A stretch of DNA of 64,000 nucleotides. Origin: Bog-473 sp963741995 (GTDB lineage: Bacteria > Actinomycetota > Acidimicrobiia > Acidimicrobiales > RAAP-2). Below, piece after piece: positions 45,209 through 54,753 of this stretch. The stretch spans positions 40,427 through 104,426 of the forward strand of contig CAVUKI010000004.1 of NCBI GenBank assembly GCA_963741995.1. The letters run 5' to 3'. Numbering within the stretch: position 1 is the stretch's first letter; every line of letters begins with the position of its first letter. Position numbers and translations under genes: made by a program. The notes beneath the pieces were generated by a model. The model worked only from the letters and a program-made list of their open reading frames with translations. It did no database searches and was not told where the DNA came from.

Positions 45209-47821
45209 CTCGAACGAGCCTTCGAACGACGCTTCAGGGTAGCCGCGGAGGTCGACCAGCCAACCGGTGCGACCGGGAAACGACACCACTGCCGGATGCG
45301 CGGTCGGGTTGAAGACTCGCACCTCGAGGACGCCGGCGACGCGATGCAGCGCGCTGACCTCAGCGCCGTGGACCGTCATCTCGCTGCCTGCGACCGGCCG
45401 CGGACCACCGCCCAGGCTCAGGACAGGCTCCAGGGGGAGCAGCACGTCGTCGGCCAGTTGGTACGGGTCGTCGCAGTCGAGCGCGAGCGCGTAGCGCAGC
45501 TCGACCCGCTTGCCTCGCATCTGCAGGCCCTCCACGGGCGTGAGCGGGCCGGCCGGGAACGGGCGGTAGGCCATGCCGAGCCGGGACAACATCCCGGTCG
45601 AGCGCAGGACGGTCAGCGCCATGGTGTGCGCCGCGTCGCCTTCGATGTCGATCAGCTCGTACTCGCACACACCCTCGTGGGCCACCGTCAGGCGCCCAGC
45701 GCTCACGAATCGGTTGGAGGGCGCGGTGGGCAGCCCGAACTCGTCGGGCCGGCCTTCGGCCGTGAGTCCCCGCGTGACGACGGCGAAGGCACTCTCGGCC
45801 TGCGACTGCCGCGCCGGTTCGGGCAGCGGCAGATTGACGCGAAGGCGGTGATCGCCACTCGGGTTGACGAAGGAGGTCACGACCCGCACGGTGGCGTCGT
45901 CCGCCCGGACCTCCACCTGGGTGTCGACCTCAACCCGATGCTCGCCGACGCGCGCCTGCGAGGAGCCGTCCACGTGGTCGGGCCACTCGTACGTGCTCGT
46001 GATGCGCACGCGGGCCCGCACGGGTCCACGCTCGTCGATCCGGAAGGCGACCGCGAGGGGTGTGTCCACGAACGAGTCCTGCCGAGGGGGAGAGTAGTTG
46101 TACGAGTCGCCGAGGTCGCCGCCGTCCACCAGCCGGCCGTAACCGGGAGTGCCGTCCAGTGCGAACGTGCCACTTACGAGGTCGACGTCAACGCGCACGA
46201 GACCGTTCGTGACCACGACCTCGCCGTCGGTCTCGCTGATCTCGACCGGGTGGGCCAGCGGCGCGGGCTCGAAGGCAGTCCAGCCGTAGCCCGGCACCTC
46301 GCCAGTGCGGGCGAGGATCTTGCGCGTCGCCGGCTGGTCCATCGCCACCCGGACCACGGCGTCGGGTCGCGCCCCGAGCCGGGTGTAGACGTCCTGCTTC
46401 GCCTCCGCGATGGGGACGTCGGGCTTCTCCTCGGTGCCGACGGCGATGGTGATGTCAAACCCCTCGTCGGTGTCTTCGATCAGCACGTCGTGGATCCACG
46501 CCTCGTCACTGATCCGCGGTCCTTGCATCATCCCGAGGACCGTGCGGACCGTGTCGGCATCGAGCACCATCGATCCGGGCAGTCCGGACCGCTCCGACAG
46601 CACCTGCACGTCGGCTGGGGCCGGGCCGTCAGCCGGCACGACCAGCTCCACCACACCGGACCGGGCCCGCTGCGACGGGTTGAGCACCGTGGGGCCCGCA
46701 TGAGACAGCGAACGGGCGAAGGCTTTGACGGCGCGGTCCGCCAGGCCGGCGGCGATGGCGCGCGCCTCGGCGTAGCGGTGCAGGACGGCGTCGACGACAT
46801 CGTCGACTGAGCAGGCGCAGATGGAGTCGTGGGCCGAGTTGCGCACCATCTCGAGCCAGGCCAGTTCCAAGAGGCGGTCCGGATACTCGGCCGGGATTTG
46901 GAAGAGGGCGGCCAGTGGCTCGGCGCGGCGCTCCAGTTCTCGCTCGGCGAGCGCGCCGCGGCGCTTGACGTCGACCCGGTTCGAGGTGACGCCCATGAGC
47001 ATGTTGGCCCGGGCGCCCGAGCGGAGCTCCCCTTCGACCCGCGTCAGCCCATCGCTGAGGGCGTTCGCCAAGTAGCGGGGGAGCGAGGTCACCTCGAAGT
47101 CGAACTCGTCCTGCAGGTCGTTGGACTCCGCCACGACCCGCCCGAGCCAAGGCTGGGGCATCAGGTGGTCGGACCCGTTCATGCACAACAGGTCGCCCAT
47201 GAGGAACTCGTCGACCTCGGCCACGTTGTCCCGCGTGCGTCGGATGAGTGCCTTGGCGTCATCGGGCAGGGCCGCACCGTTGCCGTAGCCGACGGGCAGG
47301 TACTCGGCCCGGACCGAGGAGCCGTCAGGGGACTCCCAGAGAAAGGCGTTCTTGGTCACCTGCGCGGGCACGCCCCGCCACACCACGGCGTCATGGAAAC
47401 CGGCCAGCTGGAGGATCTGCGGCATCTGCGCAATGTGGCCGAACATGTCCGGCAGGTAGCCGAACTCCATCACACCGCCGAACGCAGCCCCGCGACCGAG
47501 GCCCATCTGGAGGTTGCGCACGATCGTCTCACCGGAGGCGAGGAACTCGTCCATGAGGATGTACCAGGGCCCCATGCTGAGCCGGCCGGCGGCCGCCAAC
47601 GCGCGGAGCCGCCCCTCGGCTTCAGGGCGTACCTCGAGGTAGTCGTCCACCACGGCCATCTGCCCGTCCAGCATGAAGTGGGGATAGCTGGCGTCTCCCT
47701 CGAGCAGCGGAAGCAAGGTGTCGATCAGCTCCACGAGGGCGAGGCGGAAGTCCTGGTAGGGCTTGTACCATTCGCGGTCCCAGTGCGTGTGCGGAACGAT
47801 GGCAATCCGGCGGGCGGTCAT
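45164..47821 (-). CDS. GH38 alpha-mannosidase-type glycoside hydrolase
   Basis: An 885-residue enzyme. The N-terminal GH38 domain has the zinc-binding opening PHTHWDREWYK at 10-20 and the predicted nucleophile Asp125 in GYLPDMFGHIAQMPQI. The middle helical domain has NSAHDSICACSVDDVV, and a beta-sandwich C-terminal half follows. No signal peptide is visible, so it probably acts in the cytoplasm on mannosides or mannosylglycerate-like compounds. ATG 47821 lies 2 bases from the start of the divergent acyl-CoA synthetase frame. Confidence 0.92.
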   Translation of the reverse strand: MTARRIAIVPHTHWDREWYKPYQDFRLALVELIDTLLPLLEGDASYPHFMLDGQMAVVDDYLEVRPEAEGRLRALAAAGRLSMGPWYILMDEFLASGETIVRNLQMGLGRGAAFGGVMEFGYLPDMFGHIAQMPQILQLAGFHDAVVWRGVPAQVTKNAFLWESPDGSSVRAEYLPVGYGNGAALPDDAKALIRRTRDNVAEVDEFLMGDLLCMNGSDHLMPQPWLGRVVAESNDLQDEFDFEVTSLPRYLANALSDGLTRVEGELRSGARANMLMGVTSNRVDVKRRGALAERELERRAEPLAALFQIPAEYPDRLLELAWLEMVRNSAHDSICACSVDDVVDAVLHRYAEARAIAAGLADRAVKAFARSLSHAGPTVLNPSQRARSGVVELVVPADGPAPADVQVLSERSGLPGSMVLDADTVRTVLGMMQGPRISDEAWIHDVLIEDTDEGFDITIAVGTEEKPDVPIAEAKQDVYTRLGARPDAVVRVAMDQPATRKILARTGEVPGYGWTAFEPAPLAHPVEISETDGEVVVTNGLVRVDVDLVSGTFALDGTPGYGRLVDGGDLGDSYNYSPPRQDSFVDTPLAVAFRIDERGPVRARVRITSTYEWPDHVDGSSQARVGEHRVEVDTQVEVRADDATVRVVTSFVNPSGDHRLRVNLPLPEPARQSQAESAFAVVTRGLTAEGRPDEFGLPTAPSNRFVSAGRLTVAHEGVCEYELIDIEGDAAHTMALTVLRSTGMLSRLGMAYRPFPAGPLTPVEGLQMRGKRVELRYALALDCDDPYQLADDVLLPLEPVLSLGGGPRPVAGSEMTVHGAEVSALHRVAGVLEVRVFNPTAHPAVVSFPGRTGWLVDLRGYPEASFEGSFELRAFGIATARLHGA

Positions 47822-47823
47822 GA

Positions 47824-49317
47824 TTGTCAGACTATGACCTGTGGTCGCCAGTGGTGAGGGCGCTCGTCCCGGCCGGACCGTGGCCGGGGAACCGGCGGCC
47901 CCTTCCGCCTGGTCGGACGCTCCCGGAGGTGTGGGCCGAGCGGTGGGCAGCTCGTCCCGAGGCCCCCGTGCTGATCGACGGTTGGGACGGCACGCGGGTG
48001 GTCGACGCGGCGACGCTCGACGGCCGTACGGCCTCATTGGCGGCGGTCCTGGCCGACATGAGTGTCTCCCCGGGGGACCGTGTGCTCTGGTGTGCTCGCG
48101 CCACGCCCCCCGCCATTGAGGCCCTCCTTGCCGTCATGCGCAGCGGTGCCGTCCTGGTGCCGCTCAGCCCATCGGCCACCGCCTCCGAGCTCGACCACGT
48201 GATCGATGATGCCCGTCCGGTGTTGGCCATCGGCGAGCGGGAACGAGCGGGCACCTTCGGCGCCGGCCTCTCCGTGGTGCCCGTCGACGAGCTCACCCGC
48301 GCCGCGTTGCACGCCCCTCCCGTCACCGTTCCGGCCCGGCAGCCGGGCGACGACGCGCTGATCGTCTACACGTCCGGGACCACGGGAACGCCGAAGGGAG
48401 CCGTGCACACGCACGGCTCCCTGCTCGCCGGGGTCTCAGCGCTGCTGACGGCCTGGGCGTGGTCGCCCGAGGACCGTCTCGTGCTCTGTCTGCCGCTCTT
48501 CCACGTGCACGGGCTGTGCGCCGGACTGTTCGGCACCCTGGCCGCGGGGGCCTCCGCTGTCGTGTTCGACCGCTTCGACGAGGCAGCGATCCTGCAGGCG
48601 GCCCCGGCGAGCTCCATGTTCTTCGGGGTCCCGACCATGTACCACCGCCTGGCGGCGACTGGAGAGGCATCCACACTCGGCGACCTGCGCCTCTGCGTGT
48701 CTGGGTCGGCCCCGTTGGCGCCCGATCTGTGGCACAAGTTGGCCGGAGACGGCCTGGCCGTATTGGAGCGCTATGGCATGACGGAGACGCTGTTGACACT
48801 GTCCAACCCGCTCGTGGGCGAGCGGCGTCCCGGCTCGGTGGGGCTGCCGCTGCCGGGCGTCGAGGCCGCGCTCGACGACGCCGACGAAAGTGGAATTGGG
48901 GAGCTGCTCGTGCGGGGCGCGTCGTTGTGCCGGGGCTACTGGGGAAGGGACGCTTTCGCCGCGGAGGACTGGTTCGCCACGGGGGACCTGGTGTCGGTTG
49001 CGGCTGACGGCTACGTGACAGTCCGCGGGCGCCGTACCGAGCTGATCATCACCGGCGGCCACAACGTCTACCCCGCCGAGGTCGAGGCGGTGCTGGCCCG
49101 CCACCCCGGTGTGGCCGAGGTCGCCGTAGTCGGGTTGCCATCCGCCGAATGGGGGGAGACCGTCGTGGCCTACGTCGTGGGGGACCCCGACGTCGATTCG
49201 CTCCGAGAGCTTGCGGCGGCCGAGCTGGCGCCGTTCAAGTGCCCACGCGAGGTGCGCCTGATCGACGCGCTCCCGCGCAATGCATTGGGCAAGGTGGTCC
49301 GGGGCGAACTTCGCTGA
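47824..49317 (+). CDS. Acyl-CoA synthetase (malonyl-CoA/medium-chain type)
   Basis: An adenylate-forming ligase of about 497 residues. Motifs are LIVYTSGTTGTPKGAVHTHG, LPLFHVHGLCAGLFG, ERYGMTETL, DWFATGDL and a C-terminal NALGKVVRGEL with the catalytic Lys. The LFHVHGL segment recalls malonyl-CoA synthetase (MatB), but the substrate is not fixed. The longest frame starts at TTG 47824. GTG 47851 or 47854 may be the real start, leaving room for a short promoter before the divergent mannosidase. Confidence 0.88.
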   Translation: MSDYDLWSPVVRALVPAGPWPGNRRPLPPGRTLPEVWAERWAARPEAPVLIDGWDGTRVVDAATLDGRTASLAAVLADMSVSPGDRVLWCARATPPAIEALLAVMRSGAVLVPLSPSATASELDHVIDDARPVLAIGERERAGTFGAGLSVVPVDELTRAALHAPPVTVPARQPGDDALIVYTSGTTGTPKGAVHTHGSLLAGVSALLTAWAWSPEDRLVLCLPLFHVHGLCAGLFGTLAAGASAVVFDRFDEAAILQAAPASSMFFGVPTMYHRLAATGEASTLGDLRLCVSGSAPLAPDLWHKLAGDGLAVLERYGMTETLLTLSNPLVGERRPGSVGLPLPGVEAALDDADESGIGELLVRGASLCRGYWGRDAFAAEDWFATGDLVSVAADGYVTVRGRRTELIITGGHNVYPAEVEAVLARHPGVAEVAVVGLPSAEWGETVVAYVVGDPDVDSLRELAAAELAPFKCPREVRLIDALPRNALGKVVRGELR

Positions 49318-49364
49318 CCGGGCGGGACCCTGGAGCGCTCCGGCGCCTGCGGTAGCGTGCATGC

Positions 49365-49664
49365 ATGGCAACCTTCCTCATGCTCTCCACGGTGGGGCCG
49401 GACGGAGCGGCGACCCTGACCGAGAACCCCGACCGCCTCAAAGCCGTGAATGCCGAGGTGGAGGCCATGGGCGTGCGTGTGGTGGCGCAATGGGCGCTGC
49501 TCGGGCAGTACGACTTCTGCACCGTGCTTGATGCACCCGACGAGACCACGATGGCTCGGGTGTCCCTGGTCCTGGGCTCGCGCGGGACCCTCAAGACACT
49601 CACGCTCTCGGCCATTCCGATCGACGATTACATCGAAAGCGTCCTGAAGGCTCAGAAGGGCTGA
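49365..49664 (+). CDS. GYD-domain protein
   Basis: A 99-residue single-domain protein of the GYD family, named for a conserved Gly-Tyr-Asp; here the segment is LLGQYDFCTVLDAPD. It begins MATFLMLSTV and ends in a short helix. The fold is ferredoxin-like and usually forms dimers. No enzymatic role is established for the family. It stands alone 47 bases after the synthetase. Confidence 0.75.
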   Translation: MATFLMLSTVGPDGAATLTENPDRLKAVNAEVEAMGVRVVAQWALLGQYDFCTVLDAPDETTMARVSLVLGSRGTLKTLTLSAIPIDDYIESVLKAQKG

Positions 49665-49668
49665 GGCC

Positions 49669-49908
49669 TCAGTGCCACCAGAAGCCCTGACGCGACCGCT
49701 CCCGGCGAACGTCGTCGCGTGAGAACAGTTCGCCCAGCACGCTCCCGTCCGACATGCGGCGGATGCGGTAACCCTCGCCGGTGACCTCAGCGATCTCGAA
49801 GCCGCGGACCCACGTGCCCTGGAAGCGGTTGCGTACGTCGACCTTCGTCCCCGGCACCAGCGGTGACCGCGTGTGTGCATCCGTTGCTCCCTCCCCGCCG
49901 ATGCTCAC
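49669..49908 (-). CDS. Small beta-rich protein (Tudor/SH3-like)
   Basis: A 79-residue protein from GTG 49908. The core PGTKVDVRNRFQGTWVRGFEI followed by GYRIRRMSDGSVLGELF reads like a small five-strand barrel with aromatic positions, similar in pattern to Tudor or SH3 modules. The end is basic and aromatic (RSRQGFWWH). It is divergent from rnhB and convergent with the GYD gene. Its function is unknown. Confidence 0.6.
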   Translation of the reverse strand: MSIGGEGATDAHTRSPLVPGTKVDVRNRFQGTWVRGFEIAEVTGEGYRIRRMSDGSVLGELFSRDDVRRERSRQGFWWH

Positions 49909-49944
49909 ACCCCCATCGTACGAGGTGCGCGCGCGGGTGACCCG

Positions 49945-50754
49945 ATGACGGTCTGCTCTCCCGACCTCAAGGAGGAGCGCCGCCTGCGCTCCCAGGGGTA
50001 CGAGTCCGTCGCCGGCCTCGATGAAGTCGGCCGCGGCGCCTGGGCCGGCCCGTTGACCGTCGGCGTGGCAGTCGTGCGCCCCCGCGTCCAGCTCCGGTCC
50101 ATGCCCGCATGGCTGCGTGACTCCAAGATGCTGAGCGAAGCGCGCCGCGAGGAGATCTTCGAGGCTGTCGGTGCGTGGTGCCAGGCCTGGTCGGTCGGGC
50201 ATGCCTCAGCGGCCGAGTGTGACGAATGGGGGATGACCGAGGCGCTCCGGGTGGCGGCGCGCCGCGCCTTGGCCGGGCTGAGCGAGTCGCCCCAGGCCGT
50301 CCTGGTCGACGGCCCGATCGACCTGCTGCGCCATCCCGACGATCCCTTCGAGGGCGCGGTGCGCCCCATCGTCGACGGCGACGCCAAGTGTGCGTCGGTG
50401 GCGGCCGCCTCGGTCCTGGCCAAGGTCGTGCGGGACCGGCTCATGCGCCAGGAGGCGGACCACTTCCCTGCCTACGCGTTCGAACGGAACAAGGGCTATC
50501 CCTCTCCCGTCCATCAGACGGCGCTACGTGGATACGGGCCGACGGCGATCCACCGCCGGAGCTGGGCCTTCGTCCGCGACCTGCCGTGGTGTGGACAGGG
50601 CTACCTGGTCCGGTCAGACGACCGCGGTGACCTCGGCGAAATGGCAGGCGACGGGGTGACCCTGGCCCCGGTCGACCAGGGCCGGCTCTTCGGTGGCGCA
50701 GATCTCCTGGGCCTTCCAGCAGCGGGTGCGGAAGCGGCAGCCCGAGGGCGGTGA
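49945..50754 (+). CDS. rnhB: Ribonuclease HII with extended tail
   Basis: The enzyme cuts the RNA strand of RNA-DNA hybrids and starts ribonucleotide excision. Acidic residues lie in GLDEVGRG (26-27), LRDSKML (59) and the IVDGDAKCASVAAASVLAKV segment. Family similarity ends near residue 215 (RSWAFVRDLPW). The last 55 residues read antisense across the end of dppF for 141 bases. Either the tail is real but unstructured or a base error has removed the normal stop. ATG 49945 is used. Confidence 0.9.
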   Translation: MTVCSPDLKEERRLRSQGYESVAGLDEVGRGAWAGPLTVGVAVVRPRVQLRSMPAWLRDSKMLSEARREEIFEAVGAWCQAWSVGHASAAECDEWGMTEALRVAARRALAGLSESPQAVLVDGPIDLLRHPDDPFEGAVRPIVDGDAKCASVAAASVLAKVVRDRLMRQEADHFPAYAFERNKGYPSPVHQTALRGYGPTAIHRRSWAFVRDLPWCGQGYLVRSDDRGDLGEMAGDGVTLAPVDQGRLFGGADLLGLPAAGAEAAARGR

Positions 50755-51648
50755 TTGCGGGCTCGGCACGTCGCCCTCCAGGACGATGTGCTTCCGGGCC
50801 CGCTCGGCCTTGGGGTCGGGGATGGGCACGGCTGAGAGCAGCGCCTGGGTGTAGGGATGGGCGGGCCGCTCGTAGACGTTGGTGCGATCACCGATCTCGA
50901 CGATCTTCCCGAGGTACATGACGGCGACGCGGTCGGAGATGTGCCGGACCACCGAGAGGTCGTGCGCGATGAAGAGGAAGGCGACCCCCAGCTCCGACTG
51001 CAGGTCGTCGAGCAGGTTGACGACGCCCGCCTGAATGGACACGTCAAGGGCGGATACCGGTTCGTCGAGGACCAGCAGCTTGGGCTGGAGCACCAGGGCC
51101 CGGGCGATGCCGACGCGCTGGCGCTGACCGCCGGAGAACTCGTTGGGGTAGCGGTTGGCGTGGTACGGCTCGAGTCCGACGAGCTTCAGCATCTCGCCCA
51201 CCCGTTGCTGGATGGCTGACCGGTCGCGTGGCCCGTGGATCTGGAGGGGCTCTGCGATGGCTTGACCGATGGGGATCCGCGGGTCGAGCGAGGCGAACGG
51301 GTCCTGAAAGACGACCTGAATGTCCCGGCGGATCTTCCGGAGGTCCGTCGTGCCCAACCCGGTCAGCTCCGTCCCGTCGAACTTCACCGAGCCCGAGGTC
51401 GGCCGGGTCAGCTGCAAGACGGATCGACCCGTGGTCGACTTCCCGCATCCCGACTCCCCGACGAGACCGAGCGTCTCCCCCGGGGCGATGGTGAACGAGA
51501 CGCCCGAGACGGCGTGGACCGCGCCGACCCGGCGGCGGACGAACGTCCCGCCGCGCAGCGGGAATTCCTTGACCAGGTCGGTGACTTCGAGCAGGGGCGC
51601 CCCGGCGACCGGTGGCGGCCCTTGGGTCCCGAGCTCGGAGACCGTCAT
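50614..51648 (-). CDS. dppF: Peptide ABC transporter ATPase (DppF/OppF)
   Basis: A 344-residue ATPase, the last gene of a five-gene peptide uptake operon. Walker A is GESGCGKSTTG, the signature is FSGGQRQRVGIARAL, and Walker B is LLVLDEPVSALD. The C-terminal oligo/dipeptide extension includes HPYTQALLSAVP and the Cys-rich CRFRTRCWKAQEIC segment that often binds an Fe-S cluster or zinc in this family. It overlaps the end of dppD by 4 bases. This frame is intact, unlike the other genes of the operon. Confidence 0.94.
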   Translation of the reverse strand: MTVSELGTQGPPPVAGAPLLEVTDLVKEFPLRGGTFVRRRVGAVHAVSGVSFTIAPGETLGLVGESGCGKSTTGRSVLQLTRPTSGSVKFDGTELTGLGTTDLRKIRRDIQVVFQDPFASLDPRIPIGQAIAEPLQIHGPRDRSAIQQRVGEMLKLVGLEPYHANRYPNEFSGGQRQRVGIARALVLQPKLLVLDEPVSALDVSIQAGVVNLLDDLQSELGVAFLFIAHDLSVVRHISDRVAVMYLGKIVEIGDRTNVYERPAHPYTQALLSAVPIPDPKAERARKHIVLEGDVPSPQSPPSGCRFRTRCWKAQEICATEEPALVDRGQGHPVACHFAEVTAVV

Positions 51649-52692
51649 GCGATCACGTTGTCGACGACGCCGTCGGAGAAGACCAGTCCGTGGTCGCCGC
51701 GGCCGACCGCCTCGGCGTAGTGGCAGGCGGCGCGGTGCTCGCCCAGCGCGGAGGTCACCGAGGGGACGACGACGAGCTCGGGCTCGGTCTCGCGGCAGAG
51801 GTCGGTGGCGAGCGGGCAGCGCGGGGCAAACGGGCAGCCCTTGCGGTCGCCGAGCATGGAGGGGGGCGAGCCCGGGATCTGGCGCAGCCGGTCGGAGCCA
51901 TCACCGTCGAGCCGCGGCAGCGAGCCGAGCAAGCCGAGCGTGTAGGGCATGGAGGGCCGGTAGAAGACGTCCTCGGCGGTCCCGATCTCGACCGGCCGTC
52001 CGGCGTACATCACCAGGACGCGGTCGGCCAGCCCGGCGATGACGCCGAGGTCGTGGGTGATCAGGAGCAGTGCGGCCCCGGTCTCCGCCATCGCCGCCTT
52101 GAGCGAGTTCAACACCTGCGCCTGCACGGTCACGTCGAGCGCGGTGGTGGGCTCGTCGGCCAGGATCACCTCGGGGTCGTTGGCCATGGCGATGGCGATG
52201 ACGGCCCGCTGGCGCATGCCACCCGAGAACTCGTGCGGGTAGTTGTTGACCCGTTCGGCCGGGTTGGGGATGCCGACTTTGGCCAACAGCTCGATGGCGC
52301 GGGCCAGTGCGGCCTCCTTGGAGATGTCCTGATGGGCCAGGATCGCCTCGGCGATCTGCCACCCGATGGTGTAGACGGGATTCAGCGCCGTCATCGGGTC
52401 CTGGAAGATCATGGCGATCCCCGTGCCCGCGCACCTTGGTCAGCTGCTTCTCCTTCAGGGTCAGGAGATCCGTGCCGTCGAAGCGGATGGAGCCCCGCAC
52501 CTGCGCGCCCTTGGGGAGCAACCCCATGGTGGCCAGGGCGGTGACCGACTTGCCCGAGCCTGATTCGCCGACGATGCCCAGGACCTCACCGGGCACGAGG
52601 GAGAGGTCCACGCCGCGGACGGCGTGGACCACCCCGTCCTTGGTCGGGAAGTCGACCTCGAGACCGTCGACCTGCAGGGCGGGCTCAGTCAC
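51645..52692 (-). CDS. dppD: Peptide ABC transporter ATPase (DppD/OppD), one frameshift
   Basis: The partner of DppF. From GTG 52692 the frame carries Walker A GESGSGKSVTAL and ends in DLLTLKEKQLTKVRG. The sense then shifts near 52425 to IAMIFQDPMTALNP and continues through FSGGMRQRAVIAIAM, LADEPTTALDVT and CPFAPRCPLATDLC to 51645. One extra base in GGGCACGGGG explains the break exactly. The gene starts right after the dppC stop. Confidence 0.92.
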
Positions 52693-53696
52693 TCAGGCCC
52701 TCACCCGGCTCTTCTTGGGGTCGAACGCCTCGCGCAGACCGTCGCCGATGAGGAAGATCGACGAGGATGAGGATGATCAGGAAGGCGACCGGAAAGACGA
52801 AGAGCCACCACTCCGTGGTGGCGGAGTCCTGACCCTGATCGATCAGCAGTCCGAGCGACACGTTCGGCGGCTGCACGCCGAGCCCGAGGAACGAGAGCGT
52901 CGACTCGAAGATGATGCTCAGCGCCACGGTCAGCGTGGCGTTGACGATGATCGGCCCGACGGCGTTGGGCAGCATGTGCTTGACGATGATGCGCCGGTTG
53001 GTTGCACCCAGCGCCCTCGACGCCTCCACGAAGTCGCGTTCGCGCAGCGACAGGAAGTCCGCCCGAACGAGCCGGGCCACGTAGGTCCACGAGAGCAGGC
53101 CGATGATGATGGCCAGCCCTAGCCAGTTATCGGACTGCTTGGAGAGCTTGTTGGCCAGGACGATGAGCACGGCCAGCACCGGCAGCACCAGCACCAGGTC
53201 GACGAAGCGCATCAGGAGCGAGTCGACCCAGCCCCGGTAGAAGCCCGCGATGGCGCCGACGGTCACGCCGATGAGCGTGGCCATGGCGGCCACCGTCAGC
53301 GCGATCTCGATGTCCTTCTCGACCCCGGCCATGACCTGGGCGAACATGTCGTTCCCGATGGAGTTGGTGCCGAAGGGGTTCGTCCACGAAGGCGGGTCGT
53401 TCAGGTTGTTCGTGATCGTGGTGTAGCTGTACTGCCAGAAGTGGCCCACGAGGACGGACGAGATGCCGAGGAGCAGGAACACGCAGAGCCCGATCATCCC
53501 CAGGCGCTGGTGGAAGAACCGCCCCAGGACGATCCGCCATTGCGGCCTTGGCCTCCCCTGACAGCCCATAGGTGTCCGAGCCCGACAGCCCGAGCCCGGC
53601 ACCGGGGGAGGCCAGTGTGTGCATGCCGGCTTCGGCGGTGGCGACGCTCTCCGGCGTCTGGATGACGAAGTCCTCGAGCGGGGTTGGATCAGCCAT
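52693..53696 (-). CDS. dppC: Peptide ABC transporter permease (DppC/OppC), two frameshifts
   Basis: Inner-membrane permease of about 334 residues. It starts at ATG 53696 (ADPTPLEDFVIQTPESVA), overlapping the dppB end as ATGGCTGA. The frame shifts near 53540, after GLSGEAKA, to WRIVLGRFFHQRLG and the main body. That body has about six membrane segments and the EAA loop VEASRALGATNRRIIVKHMLPN. It shifts again near 52758 to reach IFLIGDGLREAFDPKKSRVRA and the stop at 52693. Each junction fits a one-base error. Confidence 0.9.
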
Positions 53697-54668
53697 AGCG
53701 GATCCTCGGATCGAGCACGCCGTAGAGGATGTCAGCCACGCAGGTTGAACAGAATGACGAAGGTGGCGGTGATGAGCAGGTAGGCCAGCATGACGTTGGT
53801 GTCGAGGTTGGTGACCCCGGTCAGGTACCACTGCCCGAGGCCCTGCCACCCGAAGACGATCTCGGTGATGATGGCGCCGCCCAGCACGGCGGCGAAGTCC
53901 AGCGCGACGACGGTGGTGACGGGGATGAGCGCGTTGCGCAGGACGTGGCGGATGAGCACGCGGCGCTGGCTCAGGCCCTTGGCCCGGGCCAGGCGCACGT
54001 GGTCGGCGTCCAGCGTCTCGATCATGGACGAGCGCTGGTAGATGGCCCACGAGGCGTAGGAGACGAGGATAAGGGTGATGACCGGCAGCGCGGTGTGCTC
54101 GGCGTAGTCGGGGAGACGGCTGAAGAAGGAGCCGCTCAGCGTCGGGCTCTGCTCGCCGCTGGTGTAGAAGATGGTCGTCCCGAGGTGCTGGTTGATGGGG
54201 ATCGCCACGAACTCCTTCAGGGCGAGGCCGAGGACGAAGATCAGGCGTGGCCAGCAGCACGAAGTTGGTGACGGTAATGGCGTGGTCGGTCACCTTGTTC
54301 TGGCGCACCGCCGCCATGACGCCCATGAAGACGGCAACGAAGACGGCGATGATGGTGGCGATGACCACCATGCGCAGCGTCACGAAGAGATGCGACGTCA
54401 TCTGGGAGGCGACGTCCTGCCCGTTGATGGTCGTGCCGAGGTTGCCGTGCAGGGCGCCGGTGAACCAGATCCAGTAGCGCTGCCACAGCGGGTCGTTGAG
54501 GTGCAGCAGGTTCTCCCGGGCCACGATGGTCGAGTGGGGGATGTGCGGGTTGGCGTTGAGGAGCGCCAGGGGGTTGCCGGAGCTGGCGACGAGCAGGAAG
54601 ACGAAGATCGTCGCGAAGAACAGCACGACGATGCTGATCAACAAACGCCTCATGACGTAGGCGAACAT
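53689..54668 (-). CDS. dppB: Peptide ABC transporter permease (DppB/OppB), two frameshifts
   Basis: Permease of about 326 residues. The N-terminal part MFAYVMRRLLISIVVLFF is followed by the conserved-looking periplasmic loop and second and third helices. Near 54243 one extra base shifts the frame (restoring TPIFVLGLALKEFVAIPINQ). The EAA loop then reads RLARAKGLSQRRVLIRHVLRNAL. Near 53740 another extra base hides the end LVADILYGVLDPRIRYG. The stop at 53689 overlaps dppC. Confidence 0.9.
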
Positions 54669-54693
54669 GGGCGGATTCTAGGTGTGGGATCGG

Positions 54694-54744
54694 GAACGTT
54701 GAGGGAGGGGTCGACCCGCTGCGGCCAACCCCTCCCTCACGTTC
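54694..54744 (-). terminator. Intercistronic hairpin between dppA and dppB
   Basis: A 12-bp perfect stem (54700-54711 with 54728-54739) is extended by 5 more pairs (54694-54698 with 54740-54744) after a one-base bulge. The loop is 16 bases. It lies between the binding-protein gene and the permease genes. There such hairpins commonly cause partial termination or protect upstream mRNA, giving more binding protein than transporter. Confidence 0.75.
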
Positions 54745-54753
54745 AGCGATTCG

